Shown: positions 1 through 10,130, numbered from the stretch's first letter. The stretch: 64,000 nt of DNA from Colwellia sp. 75C3 (GCF_002836255.1 NZ_PJAU01000061.1:300601-364600), one strand, 5' to 3'. Notes: generated by a model from the letters alone, not told the origin. Translations and numbers: made by a program.

Positions 1-3000
1 AGGTGTGATAACTACAGGCGCTTCAACATCTTGCACCGTCACTTGACGTGTTAGCGTGATAGCAGCATTACTGGCAGCATCGTTAACGTTATACGTAATG
101 GTATAGGTGCCCACTGTTGAGGTATCAACGCTACCACCCACCACAACATTCGCCGTCATATCACCATCAACGTTATCAAGCGCGCTAAAACCTGGGTCAA
201 CGTAGCTGTCTCCAACACTTAAGGTCATTGAGGTGTTACCCGTTAAGGTCACCACTGGTTTCGTTTGGTCAACCACAGTGACCGTCGCTTGCGCACTACC
301 GGCATTTCCTGATAAATCAACTGCATCAAAGTAAACCGTGGTCACACCCAGTGGGAACACATCAGGTGCGTCATAAACTACATCGACATTGCCATCAACC
401 GCATCCGTTGCATGCGCAATAGTCAAGAACGTACTGATTTCAATGGCTGACTGAGGTGTACCTGAAGCATCAACCGCGGCAACAATAATATTGTTCGGTG
501 CCGTGATCACGGGGGCAGAGATATCTTGTACCGTCACTTGACGGGTTTGAGTCAGCGCTGAATTATTTGCGTTGTCTGTAACGTTATAACTTAAGGTATA
601 GGTGCCTGGTGTGACGGTATTCACCGCTCCGCTAGCCACAACATTGGCCGTAATATCACCATCAACATTATCATTGGCTACAAAACCGGGGTCAACGTAG
701 CTGTCTCCAACACTTAAGGTCATTGACGTGTTACCCGTTAAGCTAATAACTGGGGCGATGATATCGCCAATATTTTCATCCAATGGCGCGCCATCTTGAC
801 TATCGATAATACCATCATTATCGTCGTCGTTATCTGCATTATTACCTGTACCGTCACCGTCAGTATCTAACCATTCAGTTGCATCAAGAGAAAAGTCATC
901 GCTGACATCTGGATAACCATCATTATCATCATCAGTATCGAACTCATTTGCAATTTCATCGCCGTCGGTGTCTAGAATATCGCGGGCTGAAATTTCTACC
1001 GCGCCTAAATCACACGCTTGATTGAATCCACGTATTATTCCACGTTGATCGTTGGTAAACATACACTCTATTGCGGGCATAACATCCACTAGCGCACCGC
1101 CGTTAATCGGTAATAATGTTAATGTATCACCACCATTGTCAGCTAACGTGGTGCTAATAAGTGTATTAATCGCATCGTTTGATACCACACTGGTACCTGA
1201 ATCAAAGTGAGTGAATACATTGTCGCCCTCATCGTGGATAAAGCCACCATTGCTTGAGTTCAGCTCTGACAAAAAGTTATAACCAGAATCTGTCATGCTT
1301 GCGCCATTATTAAGATAAAGATTATCTGCAGAATCGCCAGATATGTTCCCAACAAATACATTGGCAAACAGATCTAATGAACCACTGTTAAAATAAATAC
1401 CCGCACTGTAATTACGTGTGGCAGTATTATTAATAAAGCTATTAAATTTAATGTACGCATCTTCTTTATCGTTCAACCATGCTGTGATTGGATTTTGAGT
1501 TTCAACAAACGTGGAATGACTGACATTTAAACTGCTGTATTCATGACCAATTCCCCCCACCTTGTAAAACGTTGAATTTGAGATACTTAATTCTCCTGCA
1601 CCCCCTTCAATTTCTGAAGTGATGGCGTCGCCGTATTCATCTGACAAAGTATCTTCATTGAGTACACTGACATAGTTAAGATTTACATCTTCTGTCACAC
1701 TATAAAAATAGAACGCCGAAGCATAGCCATGATTGTTCGTTAACGTCACATTGGTAAAATTATTCGATTCACACTCACTGCCGTTTAGATGAATAATTGA
1801 CTCTAAGTGGGTGGAATTATTGGTGGCATATAAATTTTCAACCGTTAACGTACAGTTTTTATTGTTATAGGTAGATAACACGGAACCATAACGACTGATA
1901 TTGCCGTAGGCTTCGATATGTTTAAGCGTGGCACCACTGTGGTTAATCGAAATAGCTGAATCCGATTGATTTTCGTAAGCATTGGCGTTATCGGTATCGC
2001 CCTGTACCCCCGTTAACGTGACCCCTTGCACGCTAAAGTGGTTCATGTGTGAACTGTCTCGAATCAAGCTGTAAGCATTGCTGCCCACAATGTCTTTATA
2101 ACTCGCGGTGATGTTATTGGCGTCTACGGTATCGTCTTGGGTGATATCGGCGCTGAGTACAGTAATGAATTGTTCCGGGTCTGCATCACTGACATTTTCC
2201 GCAAAGCCAGCATCGGTAAATCCGCCAATTAACGCCACATTTTGTTTGAAGACAAAAGCAGCGGTTGGATCATCTTGTAAATCACCCGCTTGATTATCAT
2301 CGGGATAATAAATCCCCTGTGCCAGCCAAATTTGTGTATTGGCGGTAGTGGCAGTTAAGGCATCTTGTAAATATGGAAATGCATTTTCCCACGTATCACC
2401 ACACACATCATTTTGTGCATCACAGCTTGAAAAAGGATTGACTTTAATAATACCTGTGGCATAAACATCCGCTTTCATACCTAACGTAATGCAGGCCGCA
2501 TCGCAGGTATCGGGTAGACCGTCGCCGTCAGTGTCGGTTAAGCCATTCAATGAAATCAGCGGATATTCATCGTTTGAGTCATTTACGCCATCATTATCAG
2601 AATCTTCATTGTACATGTCCGTGCCTAAAGCCACTTCTTCTTCGTTGCGTAATCCATCATTATCATAATCACCCTCTAAATTAATACCTATGGCACCCGT
2701 AGGATTAGAAATAACGACTTCAGAATAACCTGCACCATCTGTATACTGTGCTTCAATCGTTAAGGTATTACCTATATCTGACATTTGAGGTTTATATTCT
2801 CCACCTTGCCCAACTTCAACACTATTACTACGCCACACTAATGTTAACTCTCCTAAGCCATCGATATCATCAAGTCGATATGTGCTTGAACTAAGCGTTT
2901 TACCTTCAGATGGTTCGCCGTAAGGTCCTCCAGTTTCAATCCTAGGTTTAGAGATTGGTATATCATTAATTGAATTTATTGTTACATTAATCGTAATACG

Positions 3001-6000
3001 TGCAAAACCACCAGTATTATCACTAACCTGAACGTCAAACGAATCGATACCGTAATAATGTTCGGTTGGTTCATAAGAAATGGTTTGAGATAACCCATCT
3101 CCTTGGGCACTGGCGATACCATTTTCGCCTTGAGAAATAATTGACCAAGTAAGTGTATCCGCATCGATGTCTGAAGCATTTAACATTAGGGCAAAAGCTG
3201 TAGGGGAATTGTCTTCATCGATGGTGATTGCATAAGGGCTGGATTCAGTAATCTCCGGAGCCGTATTACCGACTTCTTGCGTATCGAAATAGCCGTCATT
3301 GTCATCATCAAGATCAGCTGACATTCCAGTAATTAAACAGGTAGCATCACAGTTATCGGGTGCGCCATCGCCGTCTGTATCGGAAAAGCCTGTAATTGAA
3401 AGTGATGGGAATTTATCGATACTGTCATCTACGCCATCATTATCAAAATCTCCGACATGAAAAGCTTTACCGTTGAGGATTAGGGCAGGAAGTTCACTGC
3501 TTGTACCAAAGTTCCAAACTGGCGTAGCATCGTCCCAATCATTATAAATTACAGGAGAACAAGTGGCATCTGCTGCACTTTGAGGGCAACTCATCTGTGC
3601 TTGGCTTAAAGAAATACTGGTATCGATGATCTCACTTTCACCGATGGGGGATATTCCATCTTGCGGTATGCTATAACTGGAACTAAAGAGATTATCGGCA
3701 CCATTTATCCACCCAATGATAGCTCCTGTCTTTGTCTCACCTTGAACAGAAGCGCTTGAATAAACGCGATGTAACTCTGCGCCATTCATATAACCAGCAA
3801 CACCACCAACACTACTTGTACCTGTCACACTACCGACGGAATAAACATCAGTAACTACTCCATAATTAGTGCCTATAACACCACCTACAGTAGTCGTACC
3901 CACGACATTACCAATGTTGAATAGTTGGCTGATTGAAATATCATATTCGCTGTAGCCAATCACGCCGCCCATGTCTGCTGCACCAGTGACATTGCCCACA
4001 TGATAAAGCTCTGATAATTCACTGTATTCGCTGTAACCAATAACGCCGCCCGATTCATTACCAGAAGTAATCGAACCAATCACATAAACATTTTTTACTT
4101 TTGAATAATTTAAATCCCCGACTAAACCACCCACGCTAGCATTACCTACAATACGAACGCCTGTTAAGCCTACATTGTAAATTTCAGCACCATTCGAGGT
4201 ATAACCAAATAAAGCGATATTATTTTCATCCGGGCGGTTACTCATTAAGTTTTTAATGATGTGATTATTGCCTTGAAAAATACTGATAAAGGCATTACTT
4301 CCTCTATTCGCACTATCACCTATAGGTAACCAACCTAACCCTGTAGTCCAATAATCATCCGTGGTATCAATATAACCATTACCCGAGGTATCAAAATCTA
4401 AATCGTTCATTAGCTCAAAACCATTACAAATCGACAAACAGCCTGCGTTTGATCCAAAAAAGGCGGTTCCGTCTAGATTATTACGAATCTCGTTGATATC
4501 AGCCAATGTATAGATATCAATCAGGTTATTATTGTTGTCGTCAATATCAATTGAATCGTTAATGCCGTCGCCATCTGTATCTGGTAACAATTTGGCAAGC
4601 CACCAGATACTTGCAAACTCAGCTTCAAATCCTGGGTTAACGCTTAAACCTGCTCCGCCCACTAACCATAAGTGTTTATTAACCAAGGCCATTGAACCCG
4701 AAAGAAAATCATAATTAAGCACAAACTGGAACTGTCCATTTTGACCGTAATCAGACACTGGATTTCCCTCTAAGTCATACAAGTGGTATTCCGTCACTCG
4801 TGTTTGTGAATCCGAGAATAAGATGCCTATATAGTTTTCCGTAAACAGGGCTTGTTTAAAATAACGGGATCGATCAAATTTAAATTCACCGCTGTCAGCA
4901 AAGCTAGTATTCAAAGTACCGTCACTGAAATATTTTTGAATCATGGATTTATTCGACTGAGTCACAACCCAAAAGCCCTGATTGATGCCTACTTTAATAT
5001 CTTTCACAGTGTCGTCAGCGCTATCATCATAAAACACAGTGACTACGCCAATATTTTGATTAAAACTCATGTCCCGATTTCCCAGTGAATCAAGACGTAC
5101 TAAATAGCCATCGATGTGATCATTTACTGCCACCAGAAAATGATCGCCTTGCTGGGCCACTGCACCGGCTCTAACAATTGAGTTACCAAGTATGGTTTTA
5201 GTACGCCAGAAGCCATTGATACCAAATGACGTATCTAAAGTACCATCGCTAAGATAACGCCCAAGTATGGCCGTGTCGTAATTTTCTTGACCTGAAAACA
5301 TCAAATTGTCGTCGTTTAATAATTCGACTTTTTCAAATTTTAAAGTGTCTTCATTTATAGTGATGACGCCTTGGTCGGCATAGCCTAGATCTAATACCCC
5401 ATCCTCGGTATATTTTCGAAATTCAAATCTTTTGTCGCCACTAAAGCCGGTGATCAACACACCAAAGCTTAAATCGTCAAATACCACCAATTCATTTGCC
5501 GATATATTCGCTGAATCCAAAATATATAAATGTCCGCTGTTGGCAAAACTAGTGTCTATTTCACCATTATCCAATAATCGAATTATTTCAATCTCTTGGC
5601 TCGTTTTTGATCTTCGAGAGCCAACCACCAGTGCTTTTTCTCCTTGCTGTGCAATGTGGTTTATGGAACTTGATCCTTGATCGTCACCCAGAAAATCAAA
5701 GGTGGTTGTGCCGCCTGATTGCCATTCTTCAAGTAAAATGGTGTGATAATCTGCACCGTCTATCGGCGAGGTATTCGACTTATATTCAAACACGTTGCTA
5801 ATTTTGTCACCGTCAGGATCTTCCAATGAATCATCGACCAAAGGATCAAAACCGTACAGTGTTTCATACTCATCTGGCATACCATCGTTATCATCATCCA
5901 AATCAGCGTTATCACCCGTGCCGTCATTATCATTATCAGATGATTCCATTGGATCTAAAGGGAAGTCATCTACACCGTCTAATACGCCATCGTTGTCATC

Positions 6001-6789
6001 ATCTGTATCGGCTTGCATACCTGTTGCCAAACATTCTGTAGCACAATCATCTGGTGCACCATCACCATCAGTGTCGGTATAACCTGTAATTGAAATTAAT
6101 GGATAATGATCGTTAATGTCGCTTATGCCGTCACCGTCATCATCTGTGTCATAAAAATTACTGGTGCCATCGTCATCAGTATCAAAGCCGCCACCTAAAC
6201 GCAGTGCGGAATTAGGAATTTCTGTTTTACCATTTATTGATGTTGAGTTATAACTGATCGTTAAATTATAACTGCCAGCATTATTAAAATATTTTACTTC
6301 TATGTAGTGCCAGCCTTGGTTAAGGTTAAGCGTACCGCTGCTTTCTTGACCAGCATGGGCCCCATCGTTATCAACAACTAAATTCCCATCAACCCAAAGC
6401 TTACTACCGTCATCAGAATTAATATAAAAAGTAACATCTTCATCGGTAGATATATAAACATCACCGGCAAATATATCGGCAAAATAATCATCACAGTTAT
6501 TATTACCAGGACTTCTCAGTGAAAAGCTCGTCGCGATGTATTCGCCATCGGGTGTAATAGTAAAGTCGACATCGTTTAAAGAGTTAGGCGTATTTGTACA
6601 TTGACCATCTCCTAAATTATAAGAGACTGAATAAACATCTAAACGGTGGTTAACTAATCCTGCATCCGTTGTTTCTGCAGCGTGGATTGTTAAAGATAAA
6701 AACATAACGAGTGGATATAAACTTATCATAACGAAACGATTAGTTACTCGACGAGACAAACCTTTTATAGAAACCATTACTTTATTCAT
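1..6789 (-). CDS. Giant exported multidomain surface protein, C-terminus outside window
   Basis: One reading frame stays open from an ATG at 6789 to the window edge; I read it triplet by triplet over almost its whole length and found no stop. It gives at least 2263 residues, and the C-terminus and any anchor are not visible. A signal peptide occupies about residues 1-38 (ending LTIHAA). Then come, in order: a PA14-like region (about 55-190); thrombospondin type 3 DxDxDG calcium-binding repeats (about 200-335, and again around 735, 1120, 1380 and 1950); a delta-60-like repeat region with LDTSFG-type motifs (about 350-730); GLUG-type GGVIGYSEY repeats (about 850-1010); a cadherin-like and another Ig-like domain (about 1175-1365); a beta-helix region ending in a choice-of-anchor-Q-like DQRG...CDLGAVE motif (to about 1925); and HYR/DUF5011-like Ig domains at the visible end. 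It is likely a secreted adhesin or surface protein. The family calls are from motif reading, and the exact role is unknown. Confidence 0.85.
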   Translation of the reverse strand, partial: MNKVMVSIKGLSRRVTNRFVMISLYPLVMFLSLTIHAAETTDAGLVNHRLDVYSVSYNLGDGQCTNTPNSLNDVDFTITPDGEYIATSFSLRSPGNNNCDDYFADIFAGDVYISTDEDVTFYINSDDGSKLWVDGNLVVDNDGAHAGQESSGTLNLNQGWHYIEVKYFNNAGSYNLTISYNSTSINGKTEIPNSALRLGGGFDTDDDGTSNFYDTDDDGDGISDINDHYPLISITGYTDTDGDGAPDDCATECLATGMQADTDDDNDGVLDGVDDFPLDPMESSDNDNDGTGDNADLDDDNDGMPDEYETLYGFDPLVDDSLEDPDGDKISNVFEYKSNTSPIDGADYHTILLEEWQSGGTTTFDFLGDDQGSSSINHIAQQGEKALVVGSRRSKTSQEIEIIRLLDNGEIDTSFANSGHLYILDSANISANELVVFDDLSFGVLITGFSGDKRFEFRKYTEDGVLDLGYADQGVITINEDTLKFEKVELLNDDNLMFSGQENYDTAILGRYLSDGTLDTSFGINGFWRTKTILGNSIVRAGAVAQQGDHFLVAVNDHIDGYLVRLDSLGNRDMSFNQNIGVVTVFYDDSADDTVKDIKVGINQGFWVVTQSNKSMIQKYFSDGTLNTSFADSGEFKFDRSRYFKQALFTENYIGILFSDSQTRVTEYHLYDLEGNPVSDYGQNGQFQFVLNYDFLSGSMALVNKHLWLVGGAGLSVNPGFEAEFASIWWLAKLLPDTDGDGINDSIDIDDNNNNLIDIYTLADINEIRNNLDGTAFFGSNAGCLSICNGFELMNDLDFDTSGNGYIDTTDDYWTTGLGWLPIGDSANRGSNAFISIFQGNNHIIKNLMSNRPDENNIALFGYTSNGAEIYNVGLTGVRIVGNASVGGLVGDLNYSKVKNVYVIGSITSGNESGGVIGYSEYSELSELYHVGNVTGAADMGGVIGYSEYDISISQLFNIGNVVGTTTVGGVIGTNYGVVTDVYSVGSVTGTSSVGGVAGYMNGAELHRVYSSASVQGETKTGAIIGWINGADNLFSSSYSIPQDGISPIGESEIIDTSISLSQAQMSCPQSAADATCSPVIYNDWDDATPVWNFGTSSELPALILNGKAFHVGDFDNDGVDDSIDKFPSLSITGFSDTDGDGAPDNCDATCLITGMSADLDDDNDGYFDTQEVGNTAPEITESSPYAITIDEDNSPTAFALMLNASDIDADTLTWSIISQGENGIASAQGDGLSQTISYEPTEHYYGIDSFDVQVSDNTGGFARITINVTINSINDIPISKPRIETGGPYGEPSEGKTLSSSTYRLDDIDGLGELTLVWRSNSVEVGQGGEYKPQMSDIGNTLTIEAQYTDGAGYSEVVISNPTGAIGINLEGDYDNDGLRNEEEVALGTDMYNEDSDNDGVNDSNDEYPLISLNGLTDTDGDGLPDTCDAACITLGMKADVYATGIIKVNPFSSCDAQNDVCGDTWENAFPYLQDALTATTANTQIWLAQGIYYPDDNQAGDLQDDPTAAFVFKQNVALIGGFTDAGFAENVSDADPEQFITVLSADITQDDTVDANNITASYKDIVGSNAYSLIRDSSHMNHFSVQGVTLTGVQGDTDNANAYENQSDSAISINHSGATLKHIEAYGNISRYGSVLSTYNNKNCTLTVENLYATNNSTHLESIIHLNGSECESNNFTNVTLTNNHGYASAFYFYSVTEDVNLNYVSVLNEDTLSDEYGDAITSEIEGGAGELSISNSTFYKVGGIGHEYSSLNVSHSTFVETQNPITAWLNDKEDAYIKFNSFINNTATRNYSAGIYFNSGSLDLFANVFVGNISGDSADNLYLNNGASMTDSGYNFLSELNSSNGGFIHDEGDNVFTHFDSGTSVVSNDAINTLISTTLADNGGDTLTLLPINGGALVDVMPAIECMFTNDQRGIIRGFNQACDLGAVEISARDILDTDGDEIANEFDTDDDNDGYPDVSDDFSLDATEWLDTDGDGTGNNADNDDDNDGIIDSQDGAPLDENIGDIIAPVISLTGNTSMTLSVGDSYVDPGFVANDNVDGDITANVVASGAVNTVTPGTYTLSYNVTDNANNSALTQTRQVTVQDISAPVITAPNNIIVAAVDASGTPQSAIEISTFLTIAHATDAVDGNVDVVYDAPDVFPLGVTTVYFDAVDLSGNAGSAQATVTVVDQTKPVVTLTGNTSMTLSVGDSYVDPGFSALDNVDGDMTANVVVGGSVDTSTVGTYTITYNVNDAASNAAITLTRQVTVQDVEAPVVITP

Positions 6790-6884
6790 ATACATCCACC
6801 ACATATTTCAATCCTTTGCTTACAACACATCCCTTTTCCAAGAGACAACAACCAGCTATTAGCTTGAGGATACAAAAAGAGTTA

Positions 6885-6902
6885 GGATAAATTAGGGATA
6901 AA
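6885..6902 (-). promoter_or_regulatory. BaeR-like direct-repeat box upstream of giant surface gene
   Basis: Read on the minus strand, TTTATCC-CTAA-TTTATCC is two identical 7-mers 11 bp apart. After 8 bp comes TTTGTA, which could be part of a -10 region. The box lies about 96 bp before the ATG at 6789. It matches the box upstream of the hydrolase gene at 17904-17921. Eleven-bp direct repeats are typical of OmpR/PhoB-family regulators. Assignment to the regulator at 18811-19482 is inference. Confidence 0.6.
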
Positions 6903-6951
6903 TTTTAACTATATTGATTTGAAGTATGAAAATGATTAAGCTTTATTGTAA

Positions 6952-7951
6952 TTTGACCGACCAGCAATAAACTTGTCAGTCGCAGTCACTGATATGGGTG
7001 AGTTCGACAAAGCAACTTATAACTTAAATGAGCTTGCAACGTTTGCAAAATCACATAGCGAGTTTCAAGATATCCCGTTTTACCTCTCTTACCACCACGC
7101 CGTAATAGCCCGTGCAATAAAATACTTGAACAATCAATTAGTCATGAAAAACTAACTAGTAATAATGGGTATATCCAAGCTGCATATGAGCAGCTTGCGC
7201 TCATGTGTTTTCTCAATGGAAATCAAGCTGACAGCAAAAATATAATCACGCAAATCAGCAAGAAATTTGATGCTAGCGTCGTCATTAAGAAAGAAGTTTT
7301 ACCGCTTCAATTCTTTTTATTAAATGATCCAGCCAAAGCCTTAATTGAAAGTTATCAACTTATAAATATTGAAAAAAATAAGCGAAGAGACTTTATTAAA
7401 CTATCACTTGATAATAAACTTACTGACATTGAACATTTAATCGACGACATTCATCAATTGGATTAACCCGATATTGGCGCAATAAGCCTCAACATCAATA
7501 CGTTTAAGCTAAATATTACACTTGATACTTGGCAAGACGAATTCACACAAATGATACAAAGGAACAAACTCGATTTTGAAATAAGTAAGTGCTTCCCGAG
7601 AGTTTACCTATTGATTTTGGTCGTGAAAGGATCAAGCAAATTATCACTAATTTACTGACAAACAGTATGAAATATACCGATAAGCCATGAAGAGTTAAGT
7701 TAACTACTACAACTCAAAATAAGACCTTAGTTCTATCAATAGAAGATAGCGTCCCCAGTGTTTCTAGTGAAGATTTAACTAACATATTTGAACGTTTATA
7801 TCGCGTTGAGGGCTCAAGAAGTAGAGGAACTGGCGGTTCAGGACTTGGGGTGGCGATTTGTAAAAGCTTGATTGAAGCTCATAATGGCAATATACATGCT
7901 AAACATTCAAGCTTAGGTCTCGTTAAAATCATTGTAGAATTACTTATTTAG
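6952..7951 (+). pseudogene. Decayed BaeS-like histidine kinase, paralogue of 15826-17874
   Basis: Three frames together spell a degraded copy of the kinase at 15826-17874. The first piece (6952-7140) matches the middle of its TPR-like sensor. A frameshift near 7140 leads to a second piece (about 7141-7465) that continues the sensor and then jumps directly to LDNKLTDIEHLIDDIHQL. The membrane segment and phosphoacceptor histidine region, about 100 residues, are therefore deleted. A stop interrupts at 7464, more frameshifts follow, and the last piece (about 7690-7951) carries the ATPase end with FERLYRVEGSRSR and GGSGLG motifs. The N-terminal signal peptide and first half of the sensor are missing. 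It cannot make a working kinase. Confidence 0.85.
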
Positions 7952-8050
7952 TCTAATATTACTAGGAGCTTTAATCTGATAATTTTCTTGTAATTGAAAA
8001 ACATGGCAGTCGAGGTCTTATATTTTTTATTTACATAAAAGGTAAGTAAT

Positions 8051-8383
8051 TTATTTTTCTGAAACAAGTTGTCGTTTAATTTCTTCCTCTAAAGTAGAGT
8101 GAGGAAAGCTATTAATTTCACCATAAACATCAACAGTGACACTTAACTTATTACAGATAAAAATAGCTAAACAGTTTAACTGTTTTCCTCGAATAAATTT
8201 CAACTCAAAACCAAATTGTTGTAAATGGCAAGCCGAAACTTTTTGCGCCAAGCTGAGTCTTTCATAAAGTGAAATATCCGATGAATAGGCATGTCTGCGT
8301 TCATGTAATTGGTGTAATTGTTCTAAATTATGTGAATTATTACTTTCAGTCGGAATAAGTCTTGTCATGAGGGATTCAGTCAA
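8051..8383 (-). CDS. Small hypothetical protein
   Basis: A 110-residue protein with no signal peptide or membrane segment that I can see. It starts MTESLMTRLIP, is mostly helical-looking in the first half, and has a more beta-like stretch (LNCLAIFICNKLSVTVDVYG) in the second half. I do not recognise the family. A direct-repeat box at 8422-8439 sits about 39 bp before the ATG, which supports expression and places the gene in the proposed regulon. Confidence 0.6.
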   Translation of the reverse strand: MTESLMTRLIPTESNNSHNLEQLHQLHERRHAYSSDISLYERLSLAQKVSACHLQQFGFELKFIRGKQLNCLAIFICNKLSVTVDVYGEINSFPHSTLEEEIKRQLVSEK

Positions 8384-8421
8384 ATGAAATTAGAGTAATT
8401 GATATTTTATTTTAAGAATGT

Positions 8422-8439
8422 GGATAAATTATGGGTTAA
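8422..8439 (-). promoter_or_regulatory. BaeR-like direct-repeat box upstream of small hypothetical gene
   Basis: On the minus strand this reads TTAACCC-ATAA-TTTATCC followed by ACATT. The second half is identical to that of the 17904-17921 box and is followed by the same ACATT. The first half is weaker. It overlaps the end of the DNRLRE-like remnant. Confidence 0.45.
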
Positions 8440-8721
8440 GTAATATTCCATGATTGCCAACCTCTGGTTCCAGCATCAGTATACGTAGTACTAGCAATAG
8501 CATAAAACTGAAGATTCCTCCCATGAAGATGTTATAGTATCCGCGTCTATTGTCATCTCAGCGTCACTTCCCCAGTAACCAGCATATCGATACATTTGAA
8601 TTTCCGCAGATTCAATGTTCAAGTTATCTAGTAAACTTAAATCGTTAAATTGCACACCGATCCGTTGATTGCTTTTTGATATATCATTCGTGCGTAATTC
8701 AGTACCATTTAATCCCCCCAT
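8436..8721 (-). pseudogene. Frameshifted fragment of a DNRLRE-like domain protein
   Basis: An ATG at 8721, with AGGAAA 11 bp upstream, opens a 76-codon frame whose sequence (RIGVQFNDLSLL, AEIQMYRYAGY, TSSWEESSV) follows the usual DNRLRE-domain order of conserved strands and the WxExSV motif. The frame then ends LCYC-stop. In another frame the expected domain end continues as AIASTTYTDAGTRGWQSWNIT-stop at 8436. A frameshift or small deletion near 8505 therefore split it. It follows the PEP-CTERM gene by about 40 bp on the same strand, so it may be co-transcribed. The family assignment is from motif order only. Confidence 0.55.
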
Positions 8722-8760
8722 TAAGTGAATTTCCTCTTAACTGGGGGGAAATCAATTAGA

Positions 8761-9417
8761 TTATGTTAGTCTACGCATCAATAGAGGAATACCAACTAAC
8801 GAAAACAAGAATAATGTTGACGGCTCTGGTATATCAACTGGCGCATCAGGTTCAATAATCTCAATAACGCTATCGTATTCGTAACGTTGTACATTACTCA
8901 TAGTGTATCGAAAGGATTTAATCCCATAATCATTTGCAACTATTGATACTTCAAGTTTTGTATCAGTTAGCCACTTAAAGTCAAATAAATCAAAATTATC
9001 TTGATTCTGTGAGGAATCTGATTGCCACCAAATCCCATCATTCTTTAACATCATAGAATATTTGAATGATTCCCCGTCTTGAGTCAATACTCCATCGTCA
9101 GTGATTATTGCTGAATGTATACCATCAATGTTATATTTAATTTCTGTTTTTTTTTCAGTACCATTAGGGAATGCTAATGTAGTTATACCAATTCGCTCAC
9201 CCTCATCATTTTCACTTAGAATTGCCATATGACCGAACTCAGGGTCACCGTTAATCCATTGATACTTTATTATTGATGTAACCAAAGTCTCACTGTCAAT
9301 AAAACTAAAAAATTCATCAGTGTTACCAGAATTAATTAGGTCAATTTCTGAGATTAAAGATGCATTTGCTACCGTCATACTAAGCGCGGCAATTGTTCCA
9401 ACAATTATTTTTTTCAT
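8761..9417 (-). CDS. PEP-CTERM sorting-signal protein
   Basis: A 218-residue exported protein. Residues 1-19 form a signal peptide (MKKIIVGTIAALSMTVANA). The C-terminus is PEPSTLFLFSLVGIPLLMRRLT: the PEP motif, a hydrophobic helix and an arginine pair that define PEP-CTERM proteins, which are processed by exosortases at the inner membrane in exopolysaccharide producers. No exosortase lies in this window. The central region is beta-rich with no recognised domain. The gene is followed by the DNRLRE-like fragment. A direct-repeat box lies far upstream at 9760-9777. Confidence 0.85.
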   Translation of the reverse strand: MKKIIVGTIAALSMTVANASLISEIDLINSGNTDEFFSFIDSETLVTSIIKYQWINGDPEFGHMAILSENDEGERIGITTLAFPNGTEKKTEIKYNIDGIHSAIITDDGVLTQDGESFKYSMMLKNDGIWWQSDSSQNQDNFDLFDFKWLTDTKLEVSIVANDYGIKSFRYTMSNVQRYEYDSVIEIIEPDAPVDIPEPSTLFLFSLVGIPLLMRRLT

Positions 9418-9558
9418 TTATCACTTCTTAAAATGGCCTCCAAAAAATTTGTAGGCTTTTGAGTTTATCGAATATAAAATTTAAATACAGTTACTTAACA
9501 AATTCCAACAACGTTGCTCATACCTAGCTAGTGCACTAAAATATTTATCAATGTTGAC

Positions 9559-9732
9559 CTATGCGATGAATTTTTCACAAGTTCTCATTGCTTTATTTTT
9601 AACTGATAAAGAAACTAAAATTATGCCTTTCGACTTTTGAGCCACTATATTAGCTTCTGTTTTCTCGTATTTATGAAGCAAGGCATAATAATGTAATTCT
9701 CTAGATACTAAGACAGGTAAATAAGTACTCTA
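9559..9732 (-). pseudogene. Possible decayed ORF fragment
   Basis: A minus-strand frame of about 57 codons ends at a TAG at 9559-9561 and reads STYLPVLVSRELHYYALLHK...MRTCEKFIA. The composition looks protein-like, but there is no start codon with a ribosome site and no recognised family. It lies directly downstream of the direct-repeat box at 9760-9777. It may be the remnant of a gene or chance. Confidence 0.25.
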
Positions 9733-9759
9733 TTTGTCGTTAGCATAACAATGAAGTTA

Positions 9760-9777
9760 GGAGGAATTAGGGAGGAA
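9760..9777 (-). promoter_or_regulatory. BaeR-like direct-repeat box upstream of PEP-CTERM gene
   Basis: On the minus strand, TTCCTCC-CTAA-TTCCTCC has two identical 7-mers 11 bp apart, followed after 8 bp (TAACTTCA) by TTGTTATG. The spacer CTAA and the downstream TAACT match the 6885-6902 box. It is about 343 bp from the PEP-CTERM start, with a possible decayed ORF between. Confidence 0.5.
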
Positions 9778-9882
9778 TATTGTTTTCTTCACATGTGAAT
9801 TTGTTACTTTTCCGCCACAAGCACGTTTGTTAGTGACTTATGAGCGGAAATAATGTAAAAAATCCTGTAATAAATAATATAA

Positions 9883-9960
9883 TTGAGAATTATTTAGTTT
9901 TAATTAATACTACTGTTAAGCCACTATACCGCTAACATATGACTAAATAATTTTCTCAAG
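9883..9960. repeat. Long-armed inverted repeat
   Basis: TTGAGAATTATTTAGT (9883-9898) pairs with ACTAAATAATTTTCTCAA (9942-9959), leaving a two-base bulge and a 43-base loop. There is no T-run, so it is not a standard terminator. It lies in the gene-free stretch 9733-10112, where I see nothing else. Confidence 0.5.
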
Positions 9961-10112
9961 CTTGAAACAACGAATAACAGCAACCAGCTGATAGTGACGC
10001 CATGAATAAGATTCGACTCGGTTGCATTAACCTGATTTACAACTCTGAAACTAGTGATAGTAGTGCTTAATAACTTGCCATCATATGACGTTAATAAAAT
10101 TTATTCATTCAT

Positions 10113-10130
10113 TTCATCCATTTTTTCTCC
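10113..10130 (+). promoter_or_regulatory. BaeR-like direct-repeat box upstream of 10183 gene
   Basis: TTCATCC-ATTT-TTTCTCC shows the 11-bp spacing, followed by ACATTTCC and TTTGTACACTT. The region down to the start codon aligns closely with 17904-17960, including AAATGGAATCAA before the ribosome site. Confidence 0.6.

Noticed and set aside
5432..6082. Several plus-strand open frames of 60-95 codons
   Set aside because: They lie opposite the giant surface gene, lack ribosome sites and mirror its DxDxDG codons.
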